64,000 bases of DNA, from NCBI RefSeq assembly GCF_001543145.1, contig NZ_CP014160.1, positions 434,001 through 498,000 on the forward strand, in the 5' to 3' direction. How positions within the stretch are numbered: position 1 is the first letter of the stretch; every line of letters starts with the position of its first letter. The translations under genes were made by a program, and so were the position numbers. The stretch comes from Aerococcus sanguinicola. GTDB taxonomy: Bacteria; Bacillota; Bacilli; Lactobacillales; Aerococcaceae. Positions 28,661 through 36,597 of the stretch are shown in pieces. Under the pieces are notes generated by a model. It searched no databases, was not told where the DNA came from, and was given only the letters and a program-made list of their open reading frames with translations.

Positions 28661-29653
28661 TTAGAATTGAGTTGCTTTCTTCACTGCTTCTTGAATATCT
28701 TCGGCATTTGGTAACCAAACGTTTTCGGCTAAACCAAATGGGAAGACAGTATCTGCAGCAGATACGAATTGGATAGGTGCTTGTAAGCTCAAGATATTGC
28801 GTTGTGAAATTTCAGCAATCACTTGGTTACCCACGCCAGCTTGACGTTGGGCTTCTTGAACCATTACCACGCGGCCTGTCTTGTCAACAGAAGCCCCGAT
28901 AGTTTCCATGTCAAGAGGTTGAACGGTACGTAAGTCGATAACTTCAGCTGAGATGCCGTCTTTTTCAAGGGCGTCAGCAGCCTTCAATGCTTCGCGTACC
29001 ATGTAGCCGTAAGCGATGATAGTTACATCATTACCTTCACGGGCAACATTGGCCTTGTTCAATTCAATTTCGTATTGTTCTTCTGGGACTTCTTCACGGA
29101 ATGACCGGTAAAGTTTCATGTGTTCTAAGAAGACAACTGGGTCATTGTCGCGGATAGAAGCAGTCAAGAGACCTTTTGCTTCGTATGGGCTTGATGGGAT
29201 AACCACTTTCAAACCTGGAGATTGAGCCATTAAGCCTTCAAGGGAGTCCGCGTGCATTTCAGGCGTGTGAACGCCACCGCCGAATGGTGAACGAACGGTA
29301 ATAGGCATATGGCGAGTCCCACCCATACGGTAGCGGGTACGTGCCATTTGGCCAGAGATTGAGTCCATCACTTCGAATACGAAACCGAAGAATTGGATTT
29401 CCATAACGGGACGGAAGCCTTGAAGAGCTAAACCAATGGCTAAACCACCAATACCTGATTCGGATAGAGGTGTATCGCTGACACGGTCTTCACCATACTT
29501 GTCGTATAAGCCTGTTGTGGCACGGAATACACCGCCGTTTTTACCTACATCTTCACCAAAGATTAAGACTTTTTCATCGCGTGCCATTTCTTGGTCTAAC
29601 GCTTCTGTAACGGCTTCAACCATTGTTTTGTTGCGGTTGTTCTTTTTAGCCAT
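28661..29653 (-). CDS. pdhB: Pyruvate dehydrogenase E1 component, beta subunit
   Basis: 330 residues, transketolase-like beta chain of the heterotetrameric E1. TPP-site glutamate in [20 protein letters not shown], then [18 protein letters not shown] and [17 protein letters not shown], and the C-terminal transketolase domain ([15 protein letters not shown]). ATG 29653 lies 2 bases after the pdhA stop, so the two subunits are translationally coupled. Confidence 0.97.
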   Translation of the reverse strand: MAKKNNRNKTMVEAVTEALDQEMARDEKVLIFGEDVGKNGGVFRATTGLYDKYGEDRVSDTPLSESGIGGLAIGLALQGFRPVMEIQFFGFVFEVMDSISGQMARTRYRMGGTRHMPITVRSPFGGGVHTPEMHADSLEGLMAQSPGLKVVIPSSPYEAKGLLTASIRDNDPVVFLEHMKLYRSFREEVPEEQYEIELNKANVAREGNDVTIIAYGYMVREALKAADALEKDGISAEVIDLRTVQPLDMETIGASVDKTGRVVMVQEAQRQAGVGNQVIAEISQRNILSLQAPIQFVSAADTVFPFGLAENVWLPNAEDIQEAVKKATQF

Positions 29654-29655
29654 GC

Positions 29656-30759
29656 TTATTCACTCTCCTTTGCTTCATATTGTTCGATTTGTTCTTTAAT
29701 GTTTTGACCAGGGTTTTCGAACATATTCTTCAAGAAATCAGAAACTTTTTGTTGTGGGGCAGCCTCTGCCTTTTGAATTGCTTCTTTGATTTCATCTTTC
29801 ACTTGGTCAACATATTCAGTTTCCATGTCTTCGTTCCATAGACCCTTGTCTTCCATGAACTTACGCATACGTAAGAGAGGTTCACGGCCGGTCCATAGTT
29901 CGATATCTTCATCGGTCCGGTAAAGTTTAGGGTTGTCACCTGATGTTGAGTGAGCGCCTAAACGGTTGGTGATGGTTTCAATCAAGACAGGACCATTACC
30001 AGCAGCGGCATATTCACGGGCTTGTTTAGCCACAGCGTAAACAGCTAAGGCGTCGTTACCGTCAACTTGTACCCCTGGGATACCTGCTGCAACAGCTTTT
30101 TGAGCTAAGGTCTTAGCAGCGGATTGTTTTTCGCGTGGGGTTGAGATAGCGAAGCCGTTGTTTTGGATGAAGAATACGATTGGTGCTTTGTAGCGGCTTG
30201 CATAGTTCCAGCCTTCATAAGAGTCACCTTGGGATGAACCACCGTCACCAGTGTAGACATAAGTCACATTGTCGGAACCATTTAATTTTTGGCCAACAGC
30301 ATTACCCATGGCTTGGATTAATTGAGCACCGATAATGATTTGTGGTGGCATAGCGTGTAAGTCTTCAGGGTAGTCGTTCCCTTCAACGTGTCCACGTGAC
30401 CAGAGGAAGCCCTTGTAGATAGGCAAGCCTTTAGCGATTAATTGAGGAACGTCACGATAGCCTGGGAATAACCAGTCACCTTCTTCAAAAGCGTAAGAGC
30501 TGGCCATTTGGGAAGCTTCTTGGCCATAGGTGGGTGCGTAGAAACCTAAACGTCCTTGCTTAGCCAAAGCCATTGAACGTTCGTGAAGCGTCCGAGAGAA
30601 CACCATCCGTTTCATTAATTCAACTAATTCATCGTCTGATAAATCAGGCATAATCTCTTCATTAACGACTTTCCCTTCTTCGTCTAAGATACGAACCATT
30701 GGGAAAAGCTCGTCAATTGCTTCCAACTGCGCAGCATAATCTACTGGTTGTTTAGCCAT
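29656..30759 (-). CDS. pdhA: Pyruvate dehydrogenase E1 component, alpha subunit
   Basis: 367 residues. Decarboxylates pyruvate using thiamine diphosphate. The TPP motif [17 protein letters not shown]...QNNGFAIS is intact, as are PTYGQEASQ and the phosphorylation-loop-equivalent [12 protein letters not shown]. First gene of the operon; GAGAGGA precedes the ATG. About 500 bases separate it from the divergent def gene; several AT-rich -10-like sequences lie upstream, but no promoter stands out. Confidence 0.97.
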   Translation of the reverse strand: MAKQPVDYAAQLEAIDELFPMVRILDEEGKVVNEEIMPDLSDDELVELMKRMVFSRTLHERSMALAKQGRLGFYAPTYGQEASQMASSYAFEEGDWLFPGYRDVPQLIAKGLPIYKGFLWSRGHVEGNDYPEDLHAMPPQIIIGAQLIQAMGNAVGQKLNGSDNVTYVYTGDGGSSQGDSYEGWNYASRYKAPIVFFIQNNGFAISTPREKQSAAKTLAQKAVAAGIPGVQVDGNDALAVYAVAKQAREYAAAGNGPVLIETITNRLGAHSTSGDNPKLYRTDEDIELWTGREPLLRMRKFMEDKGLWNEDMETEYVDQVKDEIKEAIQKAEAAPQQKVSDFLKNMFENPGQNIKEQIEQYEAKESE

Positions 30760-30892
30760 TTATAATCATTCCTCTCTTATAATAAAAATTCTTTCAGTTT
30801 TAAATCAAGTGCATTCGATTCTGTATCAATCAAACGCAGCCCTCTGTTATAAAGTATCATTTTAGCGCATAAAAAGCAAGTCTTATAGCTTC

Positions 30893-30968
30893 AAGGCTCA
30901 AAAGTTCTTTTATAGTACAGAAAAATTAATGAAAAGGCTGTCTTTTCTATACTTTGAGCCTTTTTTCA
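30893..30968. other. Long inverted repeat upstream of pdhA
   Basis: AAGGCTCAAAAGT at about 30894 pairs with ACTTTGAGCCTT near 30953, with inner TATAGTACAGAAAA/TTTTCTATA pairing, and TTTTTT follows on the plus strand. It resembles a plus-strand terminator but no plus-strand gene precedes it. On the minus strand it would lie in the pdh promoter region, so it could be a regulatory structure. Confidence 0.45.
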
Positions 30969-31114
30969 CAAAGTTTATTTCCAAGATAAGTCGATGATCT
31001 CAGGCCTTTAAATGCGGTTTTTGTTCTTATTTGTAAATTAAATCATCAATCTGTACTAATCATTTTGGGCAATCTGTTATAGTCTGATCTGGGGTAAGGG
31101 TCAAAACAGCCTAT

Positions 31115-31128
31115 TTAAAGCGTTTACA
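31115..31128. promoter_or_regulatory. cre-like site between pdhA and def
   Basis: TTAAAGCGTTTACA differs from the CcpA consensus TGWAANCGNTNWCA only at the second base. It lies about 355 bases upstream of pdhA and 90 bases before the def -10. Matched by eye only. Confidence 0.45.
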
Positions 31129-31194
31129 CGAGTATATCTTTTGAAAGCTTTTTCCTGAGCTGTTTTTTTCGCCTTAAATATTAAGCAAAAGCGC

Positions 31195-31223
31195 TAAACA
31201 TTTGCCGGCTTTAACGGTATAAT
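31195..31223 (+). promoter_or_regulatory. Promoter of def
   Basis: -35 TAAACA (31195-31200), 17-base spacer, perfect -10 TATAAT (31218-31223). Transcription should start near 31230, about 37 bases before the ATG. Confidence 0.7.
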
Positions 31224-31266
31224 GAGGGGAAGACATTTACTAGACTAGAAAGGATGTTATACCAAT

Positions 31267-31839
31267 ATGATTACAATGGATGATATTATCCGGGACGGCC
31301 ACCCCACCCTGCGCAAAACCGCTGAGAAAGTGACCTTCCCTCTGACTGACGAGGACCGCGCCTTCGCCCAAGACTTGATGGACTACCTGCACAACAGCCA
31401 AGATGAAGAAATCGCTGAAAAATACGGCCTCCGTGCAGGCGTCGGCTTGGCTGCTCCCCAAGTCAATGTCTCCAAGCAAATGACTGCCGTCCTCATCCCT
31501 GACCTGGAAGATCCAGACGGCAAGATTATAATGGAAGAAGTCGTCTGCAACCCGCGCATCCTCAGCCACTCCCTAGAAAAAGTGGCCCTACCGAGTGGCG
31601 AAGGCTGCCTGTCCGTCGACCAAGACGTCCCCGGCTATGTGCCCCGCTATGCGCGCATCACCCTCCGCTACCAAGACCTAGAAGGCAATGAGCACAAAAA
31701 ACGCTTCAAAGGCTACCCCGCCATCGTCCTCCAACACGAAATCGACCACCTCAACGGCATCCTCTACTACGACCACATCAACCAAGACGCCCCCTTCTCC
31801 CTCGACCAGAACTCATTTGTATTAGGGGAAGAATTTTAA
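31267..31839 (+). CDS. def: Peptide deformylase
   Basis: 190 residues, the larger Gram-positive type (type 2) deformylase. It removes the formyl group from nascent protein N-termini using Fe/Ni/Zn. Motif 1 GVGLAAPQ (58-65), motif 2 EGCLS with the metal Cys114, and motif 3 HEIDH (157-161) with two metal histidines and Glu158 are all intact. Monocistronic: own promoter upstream, and the stop TAA is followed within 5 bases by a family II hairpin. Ribosome site AAAGGA is about 12 bases from the ATG. Confidence 0.97.
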   Translation: MITMDDIIRDGHPTLRKTAEKVTFPLTDEDRAFAQDLMDYLHNSQDEEIAEKYGLRAGVGLAAPQVNVSKQMTAVLIPDLEDPDGKIIMEEVVCNPRILSHSLEKVALPSGEGCLSVDQDVPGYVPRYARITLRYQDLEGNEHKKRFKGYPAIVLQHEIDHLNGILYYDHINQDAPFSLDQNSFVLGEEF

Positions 31840-31843
31840 GAAA

Positions 31844-31958
31844 GGGTGTGAGAGGATGCGGGAGAAAGGGAGCTCTGGAGTAAAAGGACAGAGAAGGCTG
31901 AAGGCCTTCGACGGACTTTTATGAAGAGGAGCCCTTTCTGCATCCTCGAACCCGACTA
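31844..31958 (+). repeat. Family II long hairpin
   Basis: GGGTGTGAG at 31844, CCCGACTA at 31951. Arms AGGATGC/GCATCCT, AGAAAGGG/CCCTTTCT and an inner AGGCTGAAGGCCT hairpin make a nearly continuous stem. It directly follows the def stop codon. Confidence 0.8.
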
Positions 31959-31962
31959 GACA

Positions 31963-32079
31963 GGGTGTGAGCAAAGGCGTTCAGAAAAGGATGACTGGAG
32001 GCAAAGGGATAAGAGCGGCTTTAGCCGGTCGTTCCCTTTTGCTGAAGTCACTCCTTTTCTGCCTTTGCGAACCCGACTA
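31963..32079 (+). repeat. Family II long hairpin (second tandem unit)
   Basis: GGGTGTGAG at 31963, CCCGACTA at 32072. Arms GCAAAGGC/GCCTTTGC, AGAAAAGGA/TCCTTTTCT, GGCAAAGGGA/TCCCTTTTGC. The arms have nothing in common with the preceding unit but closely match, in inverse orientation, the unit at 43161-43282. Confidence 0.8.
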
Positions 32080-32109
32080 GACAAGGTGTGAGGGCCAATT
32101 CAAACCCAA

Positions 32110-32600
32110 TTATAGAATGTGACAAAAGTCAGTACGCTGACTTTTGTGACCGATAAAAAAGCTGGATTTCACTCCAGCTTTTTTAATGCAATGATTTTTA
32201 ATGGGGGGGTGAGCATCTGTTCTGCTTTTTAATTTGAATATTAGCTTTGTTAAGGTTCAAGACGGCGGGGCCGTCTTGTGGAGATTATTTTATCTACTCA
32301 AGCCACAATTGGGTCTTACGAGTGTGTCTTCCTATTTACTAATCCACACTCGGGGGATCCGATTGTGTGTTGGTGGCTAGCAAGCCTCACTTAGAAGCTG
32401 CGAGTGTGGGTTCTTCTGTAGCAAGCCACACTCGACCTGTCCGATTGAATGTTGGCATTCCTTTACTCACACTCGCGCGTCTTAATTGTGGGTTGACAGG
32501 TTCCGATAGCTCTTCCAATAGTCCTTTCAATAAATTTTCAATAATAAGGGATCAATCAGGCATTTGAGAGCGGACGGCGAACAGAGTCATCCGCTAAAAA
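32110..32600 (+). repeat. Left arm of a ~0.5-kb dispersed inverted repeat
   Basis: Contains TGTGACAAAAGTCAG/CTGACTTTTGTGAC, an AAAAAAGCTGGA...TCCAGCTTTTTT hairpin (32155-32186), GGTTCAAGACGGCGGGGCC, a 41-bp-type array with CACTCG/CGAGTGTGG and CAATTGTGGG seeds, and GAGAGCGGACGGCGAACAGAG. The reverse complement of the same series occupies 42400-42900. The remaining 32600-32833 shows only an AT-rich stretch and no clear promoter. Confidence 0.85.
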
Positions 32601-32833
32601 AAGAAGTTACCGCTGCCCGACTTGTTAATGAAGGCCGCATTCGCAAGTTCCCGCCAGCCTACTTGCTAACAGAGGGCAGCTAACTATTTCCAAACACGCT
32701 TAATCTCTTTTCCATATATAGGTGTAAACTATTTCCAATTAAAAACATTTTAAAATCGGAAGAATCTATTTTATGGTGAAAATGTAGGATGTAAGAATGA
32801 AAACACCCTATGTAAACTAAGGAGGAATGTTTT

Positions 32834-33589
32834 ATGTCTTATAATCGTTTTGTTGATAAAGTCGTCATTGTCACTGGCGCTGCATCGGGGATTGGTGAGA
32901 AGGCTGCGAAGTCCTTTGCCGAAGAATCTGCCCAAGTTGTGGTGGCTGACATTAATGACGAAGAGGGCCAACGTGTGGTCGACGAGATCAAAGAAGCTGG
33001 CGGCGAGGCGATTTTTGTCCATGCTGACTCCAGCCAAGAAGCAGACAACCGCAAGATGATCCAGGCGGCTGTCGACCAGTACGGCAAGTTGGACAGTGTG
33101 GTGGCCAATGCCGGTATCAATATTGAAGCGAAGATTGCTGACCTTTCTGTCGAAGACTATAAAAAAGTTCGCTCGATCAACCTCGACGGGACCTTCTATG
33201 CGAATAAATTCGCGGTTGAACAATTCCTCAAACAAGGCAATGGTGGGTCCATCGTCAATATCGGGTCTATCCACTCCCATGTGGCGCGTGAAGGCCTGAC
33301 TGCTTATGCCACAACCAAGGGCGGCATCCAAATGCTGACCAAGCAAGTGGGGACCGATTATGCTGACCAAGGCATCCGCTGCAACATGGTCTGCCCAGCC
33401 TACATTAATACACCACTGACCGAAACCGTTGCCCCAGAAATCCGCAAAGAATTGGCTAACATGCACCCCATCAAACGCATGGGTGAAGTGGATGAAGTGT
33501 CTGCTGCCATCCTCTTCCTCGCTTCCGACGACGCTTCCTTCATCACCGGCTCAGATGTCAAGGTCGACGGGGGCTACACAGCCGTTTAG
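32834..33589 (+). CDS. Short-chain dehydrogenase/reductase
   Basis: 251 residues, classical SDR. Rossmann motif TGAASGIG (about 15-22), NAG in VVANAGI, catalytic Ser in NIGSIHSH, YATTK active site (Tyr and Lys spaced by three) and a C-terminal GSDVKVDGGYTA typical of the 3-ketoacyl-ACP reductase/glucose dehydrogenase-like subgroup. VVADIN after the second strand suggests an acidic NAD-preferring loop. The substrate cannot be told. ATG 32834 has AAGGAGG 8 bases upstream. It stands alone, between the inverted-repeat arm and a bidirectional terminator. Confidence 0.9.
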   Translation: MSYNRFVDKVVIVTGAASGIGEKAAKSFAEESAQVVVADINDEEGQRVVDEIKEAGGEAIFVHADSSQEADNRKMIQAAVDQYGKLDSVVANAGINIEAKIADLSVEDYKKVRSINLDGTFYANKFAVEQFLKQGNGGSIVNIGSIHSHVAREGLTAYATTKGGIQMLTKQVGTDYADQGIRCNMVCPAYINTPLTETVAPEIRKELANMHPIKRMGEVDEVSAAILFLASDDASFITGSDVKVDGGYTAV

Positions 33590-33628
33590 CGCCTTTGAAA
33601 AAAATTTAACTCATCTAAACAAACTAAA

Positions 33629-33675
33629 AGCCTTCCGCCAATCAGACTAGCGATTGGGGGAAGGCTGTTTTCTTT
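33629..33675. terminator. Bidirectional terminator between the SDR gene and a membrane protein gene
   Basis: AGCCTTCCGCCAATC pairs with GATTGGGGGAAGGCT; TGTTTTCTTTT follows on the plus strand and TTTTAGTTTGTTT on the minus strand. It serves the two convergent genes. Confidence 0.85.
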
Positions 33676-33680
33676 TGTAT

Positions 33681-34112
33681 CTACATGGCGCGGTTATGGG
33701 GCCAAGCTAGGATGAGGCTAAAGATGAGGACCACAAAATAAACCAGGTTCAAGGGCCAGGTCTGGTCTTGGCCAAAAATCGCTAAGAGTCGGTCTACAAT
33801 ACCGAAGCTAGCAAAATACAGGCCAGCCAGGACTAGACTGAGGAGGCCCTGCCGGTAGAGGGGCCGGTGCTTATTTTTCTTGCCTCGAAGGAGGAGCCAG
33901 GCGGTCAAGGTCAGGCTGACCAGGGTCCAGATGGCCATAGAGAAGCCGGATCCCAGAGCTAAGGTGAAGGCTAGACCAATCCAGCCATCCATGAAGCCGC
34001 CTTCGCCAACTAGCGAAGCCACAGCGGGCAGGCCAGCGAAGGCCAGGCCTAGGAGTCCAAAGTAAATCAGTGGTAAGAAATTACAAACTTTCAAAGCTTT
34101 GAGTGTCTTCAT
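33681..34112 (-). CDS. Four-helix membrane protein of unknown function
   Basis: 143 residues with four clear hydrophobic helices (about 12-35, 45-72, 90-110, 120-138) and a basic loop RGKKNKHRPLYRQG, which should face the cytoplasm. I recognise no family. ATG 34112 has AAGGAGG upstream. It follows coaBC by 27 bases and is likely in the same transcript, but nothing links its function to CoA synthesis. Confidence 0.75.
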   Translation of the reverse strand: MKTLKALKVCNFLPLIYFGLLGLAFAGLPAVASLVGEGGFMDGWIGLAFTLALGSGFSMAIWTLVSLTLTAWLLLRGKKNKHRPLYRQGLLSLVLAGLYFASFGIVDRLLAIFGQDQTWPLNLVYFVVLIFSLILAWPHNRAM

Positions 34113-34139
34113 ACAAAAGAACCTCCTTGTGCTTAGTGC

Positions 34140-35345
34140 TTATTTTCTTTCCTTGAGGGCTTGAGCTAAGATGTGGGCCGCGATGCCATACTTGGACTGC
34201 TTGGCTACTGCTAGGACGTCCGTCGGGGTCACGATCTGGACCGCATTGTCCTCACTCGCAAAACCAATCCCGGCCTGGCTGACATCGTTGGCGACAATCA
34301 TATGAGCGCCTTTCTTTTCTAGTTTCTGCCGGGCATAGTCCACGACATGCTGGGTCTCCGCCGCAAAGCCGATCACAAAGGCCTGGTCTTTAGGCAGGCT
34401 GGCCAGGATATCTGGATTCTCCGCTAAATCGAGCTGGAGGCCCTGGGCTTGGTCCTGTTTTTTAATCTTTTGCTCAGAAGCCTGGGCTGCCCGGTAGTCG
34501 CTCACAGCCGCCGCCATCACGAGGATGTCCGCGCTCTGGATCTCCTCATGCATGGCCGTGTAAAGCTCTTGGGCGGTCGTGACCTGGCGGGTTGTAATGC
34601 CAGGCAGGGCCGGCAGGCTTTGCGCTGAGGGCGTCTGAACCAGGGTCACCTGAGCGCCAGCTAGGAGGGCCACATGGGCGAGGGCCGTGCCCATCTTTCC
34701 CGACGAGCGATTAGACAGGTAGCGGACGGGGTCGAGCGGCTCCTCCGTTCCCCCGGCGCTGATGACTAGGCGTTGGCCAGTCAGGTCCAGGGGCCGGTCC
34801 AGATTTTGGCAGGCGAAGAAGGCCTCAATGCCCGCATGAATTTCTTCAATCTCCGGCATCCGTCCCTTGCCCTCATAGCCCTCAGCCAGGAAGCCATAGC
34901 CAGGTTCCAGGACGTAATGCCCATCTGCTCTCAGGCGGGCCACATTTCTTTGGACCGCCGCATTCGCCCACATCTTATGATTCATAGCTGGCACGAAGAC
35001 GACGGGGCCCTGGTTGGCCAGGAGACTGCTCAGTGCCTCATTGTCCGCCAGTCCCTGAGCCATTTTCCCCAGGCTGTTGGCAGTCGCCGGCACCACCACG
35101 CTCACATCCGCCCAGTCCGCTAAGGCAATATGGGCCACCGGATCAGGATAGGCCACCCCTTCTCTTAAGACCGGATACTTGGTCAGAACTTCCAAGGTCT
35201 CTGCCGTCACGAAGCGCTCCGCAGCCGGCGTCAGGGCCACTCGCACCGAAGCCCCCGCTTTGATCAAGCGCCGCACCAAGCCCGGCACCTTATAAGCCGC
35301 AATCCCCCCGGTCACAACCACTGCAATCTGTTTACCTGTTAACAC
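34140..35345 (-). CDS. coaBC: Bifunctional phosphopantothenoylcysteine decarboxylase / phosphopantothenate-cysteine ligase
   Basis: 401 residues, fused CoaC (about 1-180) and CoaB (about 190-401). It performs two successive steps of CoA synthesis from 4'-phosphopantothenate. CoaC: GGIAAYKVPGLVRRL, the active-site histidine in PVAHIALADWAD, and PAMNHKMW. CoaB: SAGGTEEPLDPVRYLSNRSSGKMG and the KKxxAHMIVANDVS region. In the substrate clamp the usual ACG-x-x-G-x-GRM reads AEGYEGKGRM, so the cysteine implicated in reducing the aminoenethiol intermediate is a glutamate. Start appears to be GTG 35345 with GGAGGGG upstream. Confidence 0.93.
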   Translation of the reverse strand: MLTGKQIAVVVTGGIAAYKVPGLVRRLIKAGASVRVALTPAAERFVTAETLEVLTKYPVLREGVAYPDPVAHIALADWADVSVVVPATANSLGKMAQGLADNEALSSLLANQGPVVFVPAMNHKMWANAAVQRNVARLRADGHYVLEPGYGFLAEGYEGKGRMPEIEEIHAGIEAFFACQNLDRPLDLTGQRLVISAGGTEEPLDPVRYLSNRSSGKMGTALAHVALLAGAQVTLVQTPSAQSLPALPGITTRQVTTAQELYTAMHEEIQSADILVMAAAVSDYRAAQASEQKIKKQDQAQGLQLDLAENPDILASLPKDQAFVIGFAAETQHVVDYARQKLEKKGAHMIVANDVSQAGIGFASEDNAVQIVTPTDVLAVAKQSKYGIAAHILAQALKERK

Positions 35346-35489
35346 ACAACCCCTCCATCTTCATTGGATAATTTGCTTAAAGTATAGCACAGATCCCTTC
35401 CAGCCCCAATAAAAAACGACGCTGCCTTGATTAGCGTTAGTCTACCTGTTAGGTGCATATTTTTTGATCAAAAGGACGCTACTGGCTAG

Positions 35490-36085
35490 AAACCGGTATT
35501 ATCTCCTTTACTAATGCCATTTAGAGTCGCAATCCGGCATCATCTCACTTGCTAATGCCGTTTGGAGTCGCGATTCGGCATTATTCCTTCCGTTAATGCC
35601 GTTTGTAAATGATTAGCCCTCTGGATTTGATAGCGAATAACCAGGATACTGCCTCTTCTCTTATGATGTGGCAGCTTCTTGCTGGGATACTGCCTCTTCT
35701 CTTGCGATCTGGCAGTTTCTTGCTGAGATACTGCATCTTCTCTTACGATGTGGCAGTTTCTAACCGAGATACTGCATCTTCTCTTGCGATCTGGCAGTTT
35801 CTGACCGAGATACTGCATCTTCTCTTACGATGTGGCAGTTTCTTGCTGAGATACTGCATCTTCTCTTACGATATTGCAGGTTCTAACCGAGATACTGCAT
35901 CTTCCCTTACGATATTGCAGGTTCTAACCGAGATACTGCATCTTCTCTTACGATGTTGCAGTTTCTTGCCGAGATACTGCATCTTCCCTTACGATATTGC
36001 AGTTTCTGACCGAGATACTGCATCTTCTCTTGCGATGTTGCAGTTTCTGACTGAGTTACTGCCTTTTCTTTTGCCTTGGAACAGT
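35490..36085. repeat. 41-bp hairpin array: CGGCAT units then eleven ACTGC units
   Basis: CGGCAT units start at 35535 and 35576. ACTGC units start at 35648, 35689, 35730, 35771, 35812, 35853, 35894, 35935, 35976, 36017 and 36058, always 41 apart. Each unit pairs ACTGC(A) with (T)GCAGT; loops and spacers vary. Around 35410-35445 a separate AACGCT/AGCGTCG hairpin with a T6 tail on the minus strand lies just upstream of coaBC. Confidence 0.92.
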
Positions 36086-36098
36086 TTCTGGCTAAGAT

Positions 36099-36390
36099 AC
36101 GGACATATCGCCTGCCCTTTTGTCCGTTTCCGCCTGAGTTACGGACATATCACCTACCCTTTTGTCCGTTTCCGCCTGAGTTACGGACATATCACCTACC
36201 CTTTTGTCCGTTACTACCTGAGTTACGGACATAGCACCTGCCCTTTTGTCCGTTTCTGCCTGAGTTACGGACATATCACCTACCCTTTTGTCCGTTTCCG
36301 CCTGAGATACGGACATATCGCATACCCTTTTGTCCGTTTCTGCCTGAGTTACGGACATATCCTCTCCCCTTTTGTCCGTTACTGCCTGCA
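36099..36390. repeat. 42-bp hairpin array: seven ACGGACA units
   Basis: ACGGACA starts at 36099, 36141, 36183, 36225, 36267, 36309 and 36351, each closed by TGTCCGT. The first lies exactly 41 bases after the last ACTGC unit, so the two arrays join in register. The long plus-strand frame across this region has no coding character. Confidence 0.92.
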
Positions 36391-36410
36391 TTAGTTTTTT
36401 AATTTCATAT

Positions 36411-36444
36411 AAAAAATCCCCCAGCAATAACTGGAGGAGATTTT
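36411..36444 (-). terminator. Terminator-like hairpin downstream of ilvA
   Basis: On the minus strand AAATCTCCTCCAG pairs with CTGGGGGATTTTTT, ending in T6. It lies 150 bases beyond ilvA, after a family II hairpin, and probably ends the ilv transcript. Confidence 0.75.
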
Positions 36445-36481
36445 GATATTCGAAAGCTAAGCGCTCTTGCTCACACCCTAT

Positions 36482-36597
36482 AGTCGGGTTCAGGCTGGCA
36501 GCTTTCGTGTCACTTCACAAGTCCCCGCCGCAGTCTTTTAGACTGCTCTGGTGACTTGCTCCAGTGAACGAAAGCTAAGCGCCAGCCCTCACACCCT
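36482..36597 (-). repeat. Family II long hairpin that supplies the ilvA stop codon
   Basis: Read on the minus strand, TAGGGTGTGAGGGC begins at the TAG stop of ilvA (36596-36598) and CGAAAGCTGCCAGCC... leads to CCCGACTA. Arms GCTTTCG/CGAAAGC and GGCTGGC/GCCAGCC enclose an inner AAGTCACCAGAGCAGTC/GACTGC...GACTTG structure. A second GGGTGTGAG follows at 36470-36478. Confidence 0.8.

Noticed and set aside
31951..32079. tRNA-like CGAACCCGACTA ends
   Set aside because: The motif resembles a T-arm, but there is no cloverleaf with acceptor stem or anticodon arm; it is the fixed end of family II repeats.
35535..36390. CRISPR array
   Set aside because: The whole 41/42-bp unit is conserved and palindromic, with no unique 30-40-bp spacers and no cas genes nearby.
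35609..36394. 261-residue plus-strand frame over the hairpin arrays
   Set aside because: It is an artefact of 41/42-bp tandem repeats; no ribosome site, repetitive translation, and matching spurious frames on the other strand.
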